Assembly: GCA_941918925.1 (NCBI GenBank)
Contig: OW799233.1
Span: forward strand, 168,806,235 to 168,870,234
Length of the DNA stretch: 64,000 nt
DNA from: Phyto melanocephala
Lineage: Eukaryota; Arthropoda; Insecta; Diptera; Rhinophoridae
Reading direction: 5' to 3'
Shown: positions 1 to 12,208 of the stretch, in pieces
How the letters are laid out: each line of letters begins with the position of its first letter
Position numbering within the stretch: the first letter of the stretch is position 1
The notes under the pieces: model-generated
The model's input: the letters and a program-made list of their open reading frames with translations, nothing else
Told to the model about the DNA's origin: nothing
Database searches by the model: none
Translations under genes and position numbers: made by a program

Positions 1-353
1 ATAGTAGGCATGGCCACATGAATTAAATACTAAAATTCGTATATCTGGAAAACGATATCGATTAGAGTAGTAAAATTTTGCAAGAGCCACTTTGACACCC
101 AAATGAACATTTAGGCAAGAAATGGATGCATTATCAATAGTGGGCGTGGCACCTACCATATGAATTAAATACTAGAATTCGTGTAATTGGAAAACGATAT
201 CGATTAGAGTAGTAAAATTTTGCAAAAGCTACTTTGATATTCAAATAAACATTTATGGAAAAAATGGGTGCATTAACAATAGTGGGCGTGGCACCTGCCA
301 TATGAATTAAATACTAAAATTTGGGGTGGCGAAGCACACCGGGTATTAGCTAG
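1..353 (+). mobile_element. Helitron 3' end with internal tandem units
   Basis: Two full and one partial copies of a unit of about 140 bp, each containing GTGGGCGTGGCACC-like and TGAATTAAATACTA sequence. They are followed by a GGTG-loop-CACC hairpin and the terminus CTAG (350-353), with a T next to it. A hairpin plus CTAG|T is the standard Helitron 3' terminus. The 5' end lies outside the window. Confidence 0.65.
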
Positions 354-354
354 T

Positions 355-1017
355 TTGTTGTTCGAAAAAATCGACGGCTGGTGTGGACCGTACGTAAATC
401 ACAACACACCCGGTAGTTCGAGTAAATTTACAGTCGCATGCGTATATCGCAATTTGACTTCAGATATGCAAAATTTGGTATATCTGTTTGATTTTTTAAC
501 ACAATTTGAAAACCAGAAGTACAATGACTAATAAAGAACTCTTTTAGAGTTGAACATATTATTTTAGAAAATTCGGCTGTCTTCAAGCTAATAGAAAAAA
601 ATACATCTTTTAAAGTCTCTCAATTAATGCTGCTACAATTTAGAAACAACTAGCAGTTTGTTAGCCAGAAGTCTAAGTCCTAAGTAATAACTTTTGATCA
701 GATTTAAACATTTTTTAGGTAAATATTAATCAAAATTATACTTTAATATTAATGGTTTATATAAAGTCAATCTTTATATAACTACTTAGTACAAATTTTA
801 ATTTTCTTTTTGTATATATGTATATTATCCAAAAAATAATTCACCAACCAAAAAGTTTTTAAGGCACTATTAGATAAGGTATATAATTTTATTATTCTTA
901 TTACTATAAATACTGCCAGCCGAAAGGTATATGTACATAGAAAGCACAACAAAAATGTATTAAGAATTGAACGTCATTCGATAAAAAAAAAACAAATTTG
1001 GAAACAATTGGTAAGGC
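355..1017. other. AT-rich DNA, nothing recognised
   Basis: No reading frame or repeat boundary could be supported here. The 69-residue minus-strand frame at 904-1113 is largely explained by the inverted-repeat element that starts at 1018. Confidence 0.5.
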
Positions 1018-1454
1018 CATGCCAGATAAAACTTCGTCGCCTTGCGTGATATTTCTTACTTTGACAGAAAAGCGTGAGAAAAAAGGTGTATGCAACAATG
1101 AAAACTGTGACAATACTTACGCATTGTTTGTTTAACTATAAAGTTTTCAAGTACTTTTTTGAATTTTTCACTATAATTTCATTATTAAATAATAAATTTT
1201 TAAAATAAAAACAAAAATATTATTTAATAATAATTTTTAAAACTAATTAATTTTGCGTTTGAATTTAAAAACAAAAAAATATAAGAAAATTTTTCATCTG
1301 ATTTTCAAATCACGCAAAAGAGTTGGTTAACTTTAAGCTTCGCAATGCGCTGAAAGTACTTTATGTGACATGTTTCATATAAGAACGGCTATTTCATCTT
1401 AAATGTCAAAGCGAATTTCTTTCGCAACGCGAAGCAAAGGTTCTATCTGACATG
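1018..1454. mobile_element. MITE with imperfect 50-bp inverted repeats
   Basis: The left arm (CATGCCAGATAAAACTTCG..TTTGACAG) is an imperfect inverted copy of the right arm (..TGTCAAAG....CTATCTGACATG). The interior is AT-rich and non-coding. No target duplication is clear. The CATGTCAGAT-type end resembles the arms at 24481-24782. Confidence 0.5.
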
Positions 1455-3189
1455 TTCTTTATGCTTGCCTTCTTGTAATTTTATTAAATTGTTGTTTCAA
1501 ATTATATATGACTATACCAATAAAGAGTTCTGATTATGAAATCGTAGCATGTTTTGAAAATGCATTCTACTCGGCTGTTATCGGAATTGTTTCTCATTAT
1601 TATTAAATGTTAATAATTAATTTTAAAAAAATGTTTTAGGAAGTTTGATAAAAGAAAAATTAAATTAAGCCAGAATAAAAATGACAAATAATAAGGTTTA
1701 AAAAAAATTTTATTTTATTATTGATAAAAAAAAATTATAAACAAATACTACCCTACCTTTGGTCGATTAATGTTACAACAAATTAAAATATTTGGGTGTT
1801 CATATTATTGCTTTGTGTTAATATAGATTATCTGATTTAAACCTATATTTTTACTATTTAAATTCTCCTTAATTTCAGTAAAATATTTGTTGCTTACTGT
1901 TTTGAAAAGTTTGAAACTAGTCACGAATTGCAGGTGCTATTTTTTATAGCGAGTGTAAAGAAATATAGGGTTTTTTATGTCTGCAAAAATAATAGTTTAT
2001 CAGAAAATCTTAAACTTTTTAGATGATTTTTTTAAATAAAGACTCCTGAATAAATTAAAGAGTGTATCGGGTTTCGGTATATAAGTAAAAACGATTCAAA
2101 GTGATCTAAGATGAAACATGAGAATCCCCAAGTATTTAAAAACTAGTGCTTCCAGCAGCGAAAAAGCATTAATAAGAAATCTCGTTCAGAATAATCACTT
2201 CAATAGTTCGTACTAAGATTAAAGTCTTGTGCTTTATACAAAGCTTTACCACACCACGCAAAGAATTAATACGCATTTAGTATGTTCCGTCGTGATGACA
2301 TTTTTTTGGTGATTACAATGCAAAAGCAATCTAAAGGATATCAGCACACCAGTATAAAGGACCACTCTAGCATCAGACTGTTTCGTGGAAGTATGAGCTT
2401 TCATAAATAAACATTTAATAAACCTCACCAGGAGAAAAAAAAACACATTATTGACAATATGAAATTGCTCTTATCGAAGATGTGAAGACATATTAAGTGA
2501 CCAGTTCTTTGTTGTAAATTGTCTTTGACACCAGCATTAAATAAAAAGCTAATTGGGAGAATCAAATTCAATTTTATCAATCTAGATAATAGTGTAGTAG
2601 CGAACACCTTTAGGAAGGGACAAGACGGCAGTCAAATATGATAGATACTATGAAAATGAATTTAAAAGAAAAATTGAAAACACAAGAAAGCATCTTAACA
2701 ACAACAGTCACTCAGGTAATCGGGATAACGGACAAAAACATGAAGGGGCAGATATCGAATAAAGTTTGTGAAATAAGAATAAAAGAATATACACGACCTA
2801 ATAAGCAGCTCCAATCAGCATTCTGATACACGGGAACTACGAAAAAAATATACCAAACTAACTACCATATATAAATTTTAATGGTAAAAACAGCGTAATT
2901 ATACAAGATGATGGCATATGTAAATAAAAGAAGTTGTTTGGTACAATTGTGGTACAAAAAGAGAGAAGACATATTAAGTTTTGTTTTTTTGGAAATAAGC
3001 AGATGGTCAATTAAAATTATCTAATTAAGAGTACCCTGGTAAAAAGCAAAAAAATATATGGTGTTTAAAAAAGATTAAAATAATAATAATTGCAGGCCAG
3101 TGGCGGTATAATCTTATTAGTACATATAACTGCCAACAAACAATAACCTGTTTCTATGATTAACTGCAATAATACCATATTTGCGCAAA
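1455..3189. other. AT-rich stretch with one dispersed-repeat copy, no gene
   Basis: It contains the inverted copy of a dispersed repeat core at about 1518-1585 (see 35617-35709). A 62-codon plus-strand frame at 2638-2826 is rich in Lys and Thr and matches nothing I recognise, so I do not call it a gene. Confidence 0.5.
1480..1690 (-). repeat. Dispersed repeat R1, copy 1
   Basis: On the minus strand it carries the core GCCGAGTAGAATGCATTTTC..GCTACGATTTCAT..ACTCTTTAT, also found at 35617 and 44966. The flanking AT-rich part also resembles 4850-5010. Confidence 0.5.
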
Positions 3190-3191
3190 TA

Positions 3192-4492
3192 CAGGGTGGG
3201 GCAAAAGTCGCGAAGGGGTTTAAAACAATCATAACTTTTTTAATTTTTAATTTTATTTTTTTTTTTACAAAATGTTAAAATATGATATTGGGAGATTTTT
3301 TAAATTTAGGTGTGAAAGATTACGTCACGTAAGTGAGCACCATTTTCAGCCTCGCAAAGTTGAGCTCTTTTAATAGCATTTTCCATGACACGAATTCAGA
3401 GTATCTGGCTGCAACGCTCTTATTTCGGCTCGAATATTCTCTTTGAGCTGTGCAAGTGTTCTGGGTTTATTGATATACACCTTCTCTTTCAAATATCCCT
3501 AAGGGAAATAATCTGGTGCTGTTAAATCCAGCGAACGGGCAGGCCAATTGAATGCTGAATTTTTGGAAAGTAAACGTTCGCCAAAAATCTGCCTTAGGAG
3601 CTGCATAGTGGCTCGAGCAGTGTGTGCAGTGGCCCCATCTTGTTGGAACCACATCTCTCGATTTTCAGAAAGAGCTGGCCTTAAACAATTTTGGACCATA
3701 TCTCGATATCGCTTGCCATTTACCGTTACACCATTTCTATCGTTATTTTAAAAAAAGAATGGTCCAATAATTCTTTAGGACGTAATTGCGCACCATACTG
3801 TACATTTAAGTGGATGCAATTGTCTCTGATGAACTACTCTTGGGTTCTCAATACCTCATATTCTGCAATTCTGCTTGTTTACAAAACCATTTAATTGAAA
3901 ATGTGTTTCATCGCTCATTATCAGATGATGAATGAAATCATTATCTTTGGCCAATTCTTGGCAGCGAACTGCATAAATTCTTCGTTCTTGGGAATCTCCT
4001 GGCTTTAGTTCTTGCACTAACTGCACCTTGTCTGGGAAAAGATGTAAATTTCCCTTTAATATTCTGCGTAAAGACCGCCAAGACATTTCCAGCTCAGCAG
4101 AGCGCCTTCGAGTTGATGTTTCAGGATTCTCCTCAACACTCTCCTTAACGCGTTGAATATTTGCTTCACTAATTACAGAATGTGGTCTTCCGTTTCGTGG
4201 AAGATCTCTCACTGAGCCTTGTTCCTGAAAACGTGTCACTAAGTGTCGAATCATTGATTCGGATGGTGAATTCCGCACATTAAAATGCGACGATAGGCTC
4301 GTTGAGTTTGAATTATTGATCGATGATGTTCAAAATAAAGTTCTATGATTTTGGTTCGCTGGATAACGTTGTAACCATCCATAATTAATCTCCCAGATTT
4401 ATTTTACAAGTCCTAAAAAGAAAAATAAAAAAAAATTAAATTAGAAAAGTTATTAATTTTTCAAATCCCTTCGCGACTTTTGCCCCACCCTG
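3192..4492 (-). mobile_element. Mariner (DD41D-type), full-length, degenerate
   Basis: The element is 1,301 bp, flanked by TA on both sides (3190-3191, 4493-4494). The inverted repeats begin CAGGGTGGGGCAAAAGTCGC and continue GAAGGG, near-identical at both ends. It contains one broken transposase gene on the minus strand. Confidence 0.9.
3330..4382 (-). pseudogene. DD41D mariner transposase, frameshifted
   Basis: The gene starts at an ATG at 4382 (MDGYNVIQRTKIIELYFE) and changes frame near 4283. It continues as the open frame 4278-3856, which covers the helix-turn-helix (ESMIRHLVTRFQEQGSV, RDLPRNGRP) and the first catalytic Asp in MSDETHFQLNGFVNKQNC. After another break, 3699-3499 carries the second Asp in WFQQDGATAHTARATM and the third in LDLTAPDYF. 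There are 41 residues between the second and third Asp, as in the rosa-like DD41D branch of Tc1/mariner. All three acids survive, but at least three frame breaks make it inactive. The homologue at 49157 shares the motif order. Confidence 0.88.
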
Positions 4493-4494
4493 TA

Positions 4495-5076
4495 CTTTAA
4501 ATATATGGTTTGATTATAGATTCTAATCTTGAAGTCTTGCAGCGAGCAGCTATAGTTAAAAAAATGATGCTAATTTGATGATTATTTTACAATAAAACTT
4601 ATGTGTTTATATATTTTTAAAGTAAGTTGTAAATTTTTTATCTGATTTATGATACAAAGATAACATTTTCAACATCTCAGCAAGTTAAAGAAATTAACAC
4701 TAAATAGCCACTGGTAAATAATCTCGTCAATAAAGACTATTATAGTTTATACATAAACATATTGTAATATTTCATTTCAGGTATTATTTTTTTATTTTAC
4801 TAAGATTACAAGCTTCACAAAATATGGACATAAAAAAATAAAATTTCGTTTGTAATTTCAAATAGCATATGACTATAATAATAACGAGTGATGATACCAA
4901 ATTCGTTGCTACTCGTCTAATATTGGAATAATTTTTTCAATAATTTTAAAAATTTTATTTATAAATGTTAAAAAAGTTTAATAAAAGTAAGAATAATTTA
5001 AGCCTAGTTGTCTGTTCAAACTAAACCTAATATAAACTTAATGAGAATTATAAGTGATGTATACTATTATACTAAT
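4495..5076. other. AT-rich DNA with a weak R1 repeat copy
   Basis: Positions 4850-5010 resemble 1480-1690 (minus orientation), including AT-rich stretches and a decayed core. No coding capacity was seen. Confidence 0.35.
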
Positions 5077-5332
5077 ATATCTGTGGCTTAGAGCTAAAAG
5101 CGCCAATGTCACTTTTTTTCTCTTTTGAGTTAATCATTGCATTAGAATTTTTTTCTTGCTCTATTTCATTATGGTAAAACACCTAAAGTCATACTTAACC
5201 CAGAACAGCTTCATAAATAAAATGCTGGCCAATGTCACTATGAAAGCACCTATAAAAGTTAAACTTCAATTCAAATTTTCTCAAAAGTAAATATTTTGAC
5301 ATTGGCCCTTTTAGCTCCAAGCCACAGATATA
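5077..5332. mobile_element. MITE with 35-bp inverted repeats
   Basis: The ends read TATATCTGTGGCTT(A/G)GAGC and continue TAAAAG.GCCAATGTCA, inverted at both sides with two mismatches. A further GGCCAATGTCACT lies internally. The TA-rich edges suggest a TA target, but the exact duplication cannot be fixed. Confidence 0.75.
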
Positions 5333-6528
5333 CAGGCACAACAGAAAGATTAATGTAAAAGTACATCATACACTAACAACAAAATAATGTTACCATACCA
5401 AAAACAACAAATTTGTTTAGGATTAAGTATTTAAAAAGCAAGCAACACAATTTAAATTTTTATACAATTAAATTTCATTGCCCATATCTGAGTTGTTATC
5501 GTACAAGTTTTTAATAATTATAATTTTTAATTATGTAGCTAAGCTCATACCAATATGCTAGTAGTTAAATTGGTATTTCATTTAAACTTTTTTTATAATT
5601 TTTTTTTATTTTAGAAAATTTTAAAAAATATGTTGAAAACGTGCAAAATTCCAAATAATTCAATACTTGACAGTTATCTGATGCTACAAATACTTATAAA
5701 GCATTTAGTTTTAGCAATATTGTGTGGTAATCGACAAATTGTTAGTTTTCCTGTTTTGCAACTTAAATATGCAACTTAAATATGAAACTTAAATATCGAC
5801 TTTGTATGAAATTCACTATTAAATATTTTTGATTTTGTAATTTTTGTAGCCTTTTTCCAACTTAAAACTAGATAATGTTCTATAACTTAATTATGATTAA
5901 TATGCGTTGTTTACAATTAAAACTGTTACAGTAAAATATGCACTAATAAACCCATAAGTTGAATTATTTTAAATGAAGAGGCTGTAAATCAATCTGAACT
6001 AAGCAATCAGATTAAATGCAGTTTTTTTAATTTACTGGTGGCCAGATTCACTAGATTAAAATGCTGAAACTAAATGTGTGTGTTTTTTTCAGATTTATTT
6101 AAAAGTTGCAATACAAATAAATATACTTAATTATAATCTATTAATATCATATACAAACATACACACATACACATCTCACGCTTACAACGGGAGTCAATCG
6201 TACTATAACAACAACAAATTGTAAAATTATTTATAGATTCTCATCAATTCGACTGAAATTGCAATTACTTTTTCTACGTACAACTCATACATTTTTATGA
6301 TTATTTAAATAAGTCATGCGTGATATATTTATCAAATCAAGCGATAAATTAATATTTATACTCACGTATGTATGTACAAACAACATTTTTTTCCTTTCTC
6401 CAATACATACAGAATTGACGATAAATGATTCATGGTAAAAAAAAAAATAAAAAGAATTGCGGTTTAAAAATAATCTAAATTTATTTATTAAAAAAAGTAT
6501 GTAAAAAGGCATGCACAAAATAATTGTA
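5333..6528. other. AT-rich DNA, no gene
   Basis: Only a short triplicated 13-bp motif (ACTTAAATATG) at about 5758-5793 stands out. The minus-strand frame at 6285-6575 is low-complexity and overlaps the mariner end at 6529. Confidence 0.5.
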
Positions 6529-7633
6529 CAGAGTGGTCCAACCAAAACGCATGATGTTAGTTTTAAATTAAACAAAAAGTGTTTAGAGAATTATCTTAAT
6601 ATTGTTGTGATAGAAGGATCTATGATAATTATGTATAAAAAAACCACTAGCTAAATTATAGCCACGGCTTCAGAAGCATACTTATATCCATTGGTCCATG
6701 TTATCAATAACACTGTAACAGAATTGAGGTTCTGTGCCATTAATGTATCGAAATTTTTTATTCTTAACTCTTGACTTTTTCTTGCTTTTTCAATATCGAT
6801 GTTTTTCTAAATATCCTCAAAGAAAGAAATGCGAATGACATAATCGTGATGGCCAATTAACATTGTCATGACTTGAGATAACACTACCATTGAATTTCTT
6901 GCGCAAAATAGCGAATATTTCCTGTGTGGCAACATATATCATCCAGGTCCATATCCTCAATTTTTGGCCACAAGAAGTCCGCATTATGTCTCTATTGCGA
7001 CCAACATTCACGTCAACTGCTGGGCAAACCTCATTTTTGAAGAAGTGTCGCACCAAAGAGTCAGTCTCTTTGAATAAATCGGTTCTACAACAATCACTCG
7101 TAGATCCTCACCACTTTTGTCTGTTCAACCCAACATTAGGCGTATTAAAAGGCTTGAAATAATCAGCTTTAGTTATTAAGTCAATTTATCCTTGTAAGTG
7201 TGTAAATTTAAATTCTTATTCAAAAGTAACAACATTTATGTTCGAAGAACACTCAATTGTTGGGCACAACGACGAGTTGAGGTGTGCGGCTATTCTGCCA
7301 CACTATCCTGTAAAACAGCAATGTTTTTCGCTGAACGAACTAAGCAAGCATGAACAAGTATTTTCGTATTTCCTTTAGACCTTGATTTCTGAATCTGCGT
7401 GCAATTCTTTCGATTGTGGTCAAAGTTGTTATATTATGCTAATTAAAATAATTACAAAGTACGCGATATGCATTTTGATTTGAACGCCCATTTTTGTAAA
7501 AGGCTTTAACAACCTAAATGCGCTGGTCAATTTCGTACCTCTCCGTGGTTAAACTTGTTAAACTTGGGAAAAAATTTTGACATTAAGGTGTGACCCACAA
7601 TTAAGTTGGTGCATTATGACTGGACCACCCATT
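6529..7633 (-). mobile_element. Decayed mariner with GTGGTCCA ends
   Basis: Left end CAGAGTGGTCCAACC after a TA; right end GGTCCAGTC..GGACCACCC, its imperfect inverse. It encloses a minus-strand transposase relic. The N-terminal motif GRSNQNAYRVLCNYF near 7,480 is shared with the mariner cassette inside HINE-1, so the two are probably relatives. Confidence 0.65.
6800..7560 (-). pseudogene. Mariner transposase relic
   Basis: Reading from high to low coordinates: ERYEIDQRI, FYKNGRSNQNAYRVL and IERIARRFRNQGL (helix-turn-helix region), then VWQNSRTPQ. After breaks comes the C-terminal part KLRIWTWM, QEIFAILRKKFNGSVISS and VNWPSRLCHSHFFL. The block normally reading WFQQDGATCHTAR is deleted, so the second catalytic Asp is gone, and SRLCHSHFF lacks the usual D.TP.D. 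It is clearly inactive. Confidence 0.65.
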
Positions 7634-8756
7634 TAGTACTATATTTTTATTGTTTTAATAGCAATGGTTGTTTGATGTTAAGGATTATTTTTATATTTGT
7701 TTTAACAAGTAAATGCTTATATTAAAATTTTCTCGTTGTATATTTAAGGAAATATTAAAGATAAATGAATAAAAATTTGTTATTCTAAGAAGTTTTAAAA
7801 CTAAATATTTTTCAATTACTCACATTCATACTGTAAACTGGTCCCGGTGCATACTAGAGCTTGACCCACTACAATTTCTCTTTCCGTAGCATTATAATTT
7901 ATATTAGTTAAACCATTTTTTTTTTTTCATTTAAAGACTAAAGACAAAGCAGCTTTACGATTTGCATTTTTGTACTTTTGATATAAACGGACATTTTTTT
8001 TGTATAAAACTATCACTCAAAGCTTGATATATTTTTAGAGGAAGTGAGCAATTAAATCAAAAAGTTTACATTGCAAAAGGCATTTGTTAAACCGATAATA
8101 GGCCTTGAAAATATCCTCACATTCGCTGATTTAATCACACAATTTTTGTTTTATTTTCCACTCCTGTCTAAACTTGATTTACTCTTATTTTTAAAATCTT
8201 AATCTTGAATTATTTTTTTTTAAATTGTGGGTTGATATTGATAAAACTAAACAAAGACACCACGAGTTGTGTAGCTTAGCTGCATAAAAAATTTCTTTAG
8301 AGACACGCTTAAAATCTGTCAGCTAAAAAGTTTTTCAGTTAAAAAACCCGCTGATAATTTTTTTAATAAACAAACATATACGGTCAAATACGGTCAAACC
8401 GCCATTATTTAACAGTGTGTGACGTGGTTATCTTGGTAACAACGCACATATAATAATAGTCATTATAACATGGAACAGAATATATAATGATAAAATACGT
8501 ATAATGTAATAAGATAAAATATGATACCATATGTAATAATAAATTGTGATTTTTTAGCTATTATCTTTTTGGCAACACTGGTTTAAACAGCTGACGCACG
8601 TTTCGTGTTTTGTTTCACTGTCAAACCTCTTCAGTTTGGTCTATAATTTAACCACGAATAGTCTTACAAACGAACAACACTTGAAAATTATTGAATTTTA
8701 TTATTAAAATGCGTGCTCTGTTGAGAAAGTTCATCGCGGGCTTCTTATCAAAAAAT
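7634..8756. other. AT-rich DNA, no gene recognised
   Basis: I see no coding exon or bounded repeat. A short direct repeat ATACGGTCAA occurs twice at about 8379-8398. Confidence 0.45.
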
Positions 8757-9356
8757 TGTGTTCAGTTTCAAGGCTCATTTTTGGCTCAATGTGTATGTTA
8801 ATAAGCAGGATTGTCGATTTTGGAGCGAAGATCAGCCAGAAACATTGCAAGAGCTACCAATGCATCCAGAAAACGTCACAGTTTGGTGCGGTTTATGGGC
8901 TGGTGGCATCATTGGACCGTACTTCTTCAAAGATGATGCGAATCGTAACGTAACTGTGGAGGGTGAGTGCTACCGTGAGATGATATCAAACATTTTTTGA
9001 CTTGATGACATGTGGTTTCAACAAGACGGTGCCACTTGCCACACAGCACGCTCAACAATGAACTTATTGTGAGGAGAGTTCGGTGAACATTTTATTTCAC
9101 GTACGGGACCGATCAATTGGCCGCCTAGATCGTGCGATTTAACGCCTTCAGTCCTTTTTTTGTTAGGCTATGTTAAAGCTGATGTCTTTACATACATGCC
9201 CGCTTCAATTGACGCAGTGGAAGACAACATTAAAGCATTTATTCATGAGATACCAGCCGAAATATTGGAAAGAGTATGCTAAAATTGGACTAAGCGGATG
9301 GACCATTTAAGGCGCAGTCACGGTCAACATTTGCATGAAATAATCTTCAAACATTA
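8757..9356 (+). pseudogene. Mariner transposase 3' half, DD41D-type
   Basis: Plus strand. FSFKAHFWLNVYVNKQDCRF stands where this family reads SDEAHFWLNGYVNKQ, so the first catalytic Asp has been lost. It continues ENVTVWCGLWAGGIIGPYFF, then a stop, then DDMWFQQDGATCHTARSTM (second Asp present). After another stop come FISRTGPINWPPRSCDLTPS and VLFLLGYVKADVF, where the third Asp is replaced, and a tail ending HLHEIIFKH. The N-terminal half and both inverted repeats are missing or unrecognisable. It belongs to the same broad clade as 3192 and 49157 but is a different family. Confidence 0.82.
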
Positions 9357-9529
9357 AATTATATGGACCGGACTATCGATTTAAATAAAGATTTCATGAA
9401 TTTTTCTGAATTTTATGTGTTTTTTTTAACTTTTCTATAGCTCTTAAAAATCACGCTTTATAATAGATGGTGATATATATTTATTGTTTTTTTTTCGCCA
9501 ACTTCCTTAGTACTACAAGTCATAGAGAA

Positions 9530-10384
9530 CTCCCTTAACACATGGGCTTTTGTTTACCAAACGGACAACAAATGAATTTAAATTCTCATTTGGTTTATTA
9601 GTAAATATGTATAAATGTACTAATTTGGAATGTAGTAGGCGCGGTTCATACAAAACAGGAATTTGCCCAACTTGGTGTTACAAAAGCAATACCAATCCAT
9701 GTGCTCGGAATAATATTTGTGTGCCACTTCACACATCGGGTAGCTGTTTAAGCCACGGCGGCTTCAGTTGACTGTTAGAATCCCAGCGGACTCGGCTGAC
9801 TGTTTCTCACACAGCGGCTTTGGCTGACTGTTTCTCTGTTCGTATTGTAGAAATCTTAGAGATAAGATCTTTGTGGTATAATAAAAATCTTAGATAAGAT
9901 ATTTGTAGTATTTTAGCGTTAATTATAAGAATATTAACCGAGCACCACTACTCCAGATTTCATTATTTATCAAAGTAGTTCGCCGTTTCATCATTCCTGG
10001 TCGTATTCACGGGGCAACTCACAACGTATCACCGATCCTGTTCACCGAGTGAGTTTGCCGTTTCACCGCTACCGATTTTATTTACCGGGCGACTCACGAA
10101 TCTATCTTCTACCCAGTGAGTCCATCACTTCACGATACTTAACCTTATTCTCGAAAACAATCAACGCTACCGACCCCACTCGCCGAGTGACTGTCGTCGT
10201 TCTACCACTGCCGATCCTGCTCAACTAGTAGCTCCCGACGTGTCATTATAGGCATACACATAAATATTGTATTTATTGAAACAAACATCACCCAAACGTA
10301 TAAATAAATTTAACTTGTATTGTCAATCCATAATTGGGGTAAACACGACTGAATTACCCCAGCCTTTGACAAAACCATGTAACA
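9530..10384. other. GC-richer unclassified repeat, possible solo LTR
   Basis: A GC-richer island. It has three repeats of a GGCTGACTGTTTCTC-like motif (9755-9830) and several CACCGAGTGAGT/CCGGGCGACTC-like units (10000-10200). TGTTA at 9773 and TAACA at 10380-10384 could be LTR termini, but no target duplication, primer site or internal domain was found. A GGCTGACTGTTTTT-like motif recurs near 44530. Confidence 0.25.
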
Positions 10385-10603
10385 AATGCTATACACAAGC
10401 ACATGCGAAATAAAGTAAAAGTACATTAATTTTAAATTTCCTGGATAACTGAAAAAAAAACACGTAAGAGCACTATATTCGGCTGTGCCGAATCTTTTAT
10501 ACCCACCACCAATTTTGTGTACATTTAAAGCACAATATTTATTATTTTGTTAATCGCTATAGAATAATCTCTTTATAATAAAATATGTAACACTTTCTTT
10601 GTA

Positions 10604-11219
10604 GAGGGTGGTTAAATTTTAAGGGCCCATGTTGAAGGTGAACCACATCTAAACTTCAACTTTTTTCTTGTATTTCATTTGACATTTCTCAATCTCAGAC
10701 TAACTCAATTTGAACCGTGGAAAGATACGCAATCGAGCAACGCTTTTAAATATTAAAGATTTTTATAAAATTGGGCGTTCAAATCAAAATGCATTTTGTG
10801 CACTTCGTAATTCTTCTAATCAACATAATAATTCAAATTCGTCCACAATCGGGAGAATTGTAAAAATTATTTAAATTTCTGCAAAACAAGTCTGTATAAA
10901 ATGTTAGAAAATCTGTTAATGCCTTCTTAGTTCATTGAATGGGAACCATTGCTGTTTTTTGCAAAAGTGTGGCAAAAGAGCAGTCAACCTCGACTCATCA
11001 TCATGCCCAACAATTGAGCATCAACATTGTCATTGAAAATTTGGACCATCAGATAGAGGAGTGGCGCCAAGAATGGGGGGGGCCATTTGGTCGATATTTT
11101 GTTAAATACATAATTGAACCATACAAATATTATCAATAAAAAAAGAAATGATTATAATTTCCTAAATAATTTGTGTTTTATTTTAGTTCAACATCGGCCC
11201 TTAAACTTTAACCACCCTT
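10604..11219 (+). mobile_element. Mariner deletion derivative inside HINE-1 copy A
   Basis: The cassette is 616 bp, flanked by TA, with inverted ends GAGGGTGGTTAAATTTTAAG / CTTAAACTTTAACCACCCTT. Decayed transposase N-terminal motifs remain in several frames: GRSNQNAF, then SVAKEQSTSTHHHAQQLSIN. The catalytic domain is absent. The same cassette lies at the same position in every sufficiently complete HINE-1 copy here. Confidence 0.75.
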
Positions 11220-12168
11220 TATAACTGATATGCTACTAAAATGCTTTTGTAAATGTAGACTTTCAATGAGAGTGAGCGTTAAAGTAGGCGTGTCAATAAA
11301 GTTTCTGCTAATAAATACAACTTAGATATTTCAATATAGTCCTTTATTTTCCCAAAAACTTTGTCAATAGAAAAATTACATCAATTTAAGATAAGCCATT
11401 ATATGAGAGGTAGGCGTTAAAGTGGCGTGTCAGCTAAAATTTTGGCACAACAATTACATTGCCTAGAGAGATATACGTAGCAAGTTTTATCATCATATTT
11501 CTAATTTTGTCAGTTTTATGAGCTTTTAAATTTCATTAACGGTAGATAACGTTAAAAGTGGGCATTATAGTAGGCGTGTCAAAGTTATTTTTGCGAATGA
11601 GTACAACTAAGGTATTTCAATATAGTCCTTTATTATTCCAAAATCTTTATTAATAGAGAATTTATATGAATCTTAGGTAAAGCAATATGTGGGAGGTGGG
11701 CGTAAAAGTGGGCGTGGCACATTGATTTTCCGTTACAAAAAAGCGTCTCACCAAAAACCAAAGTGTGCAAAATTTCAGAGTAGTACATTCAATTTTGTTC
11801 CTTTTATGACGTGTTTGTTTTTAAATATACCGAAAAATACACTGTGCGGTATAAATTTTCGTACATTTTGATCGATAACTCCTCTCCTAATGCGTAGATT
11901 TAGATAATTTTCGGAAAAAAATGTTGCTTTTGCTCAGGAAACATATATTTGAAGTTTGATGAGTCTACGTTAATGCGTTAGGACACAATTCTATTTTATT
12001 CGATATTCGAAGGACACGGGTTTTTCGACCTACTCTTGCTTTTTGAGCTATAACTCTCTTCCTAATATTCCGATTTAGCCCATTTTCAATACCAAACAAA
12101 CCTTGTCTATAAGAAAGATTCTGGCAAATCCTAGCTTTTTCGGTGCGTTCTCTATCGTGCTTTCAACA

Positions 12169-12208
12169 GACGGACAGACGGACGGACAGACGGACGGACA
12201 GACGGACA
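12169..12208. repeat. ACGGACAG minisatellite of HINE-1
   Basis: About four tandem GACGGACAGACG-like units. The unit number differs between HINE copies (compare 26571-26585, 47857-47875, 54180-54211, 56821-56851). Confidence 0.8.

Noticed and set aside
904..1113. 69-codon minus-strand frame with FSVKVRNITQGDEVLSGM
   Set aside because: About half of it lies in the left arm of the inverted-repeat element at 1018-1454. No splice sites or known domain.
2638..2826. 62-codon plus-strand frame, Lys/Thr-rich
   Set aside because: No family match, no splice context, short, and compositionally like the surroundings.
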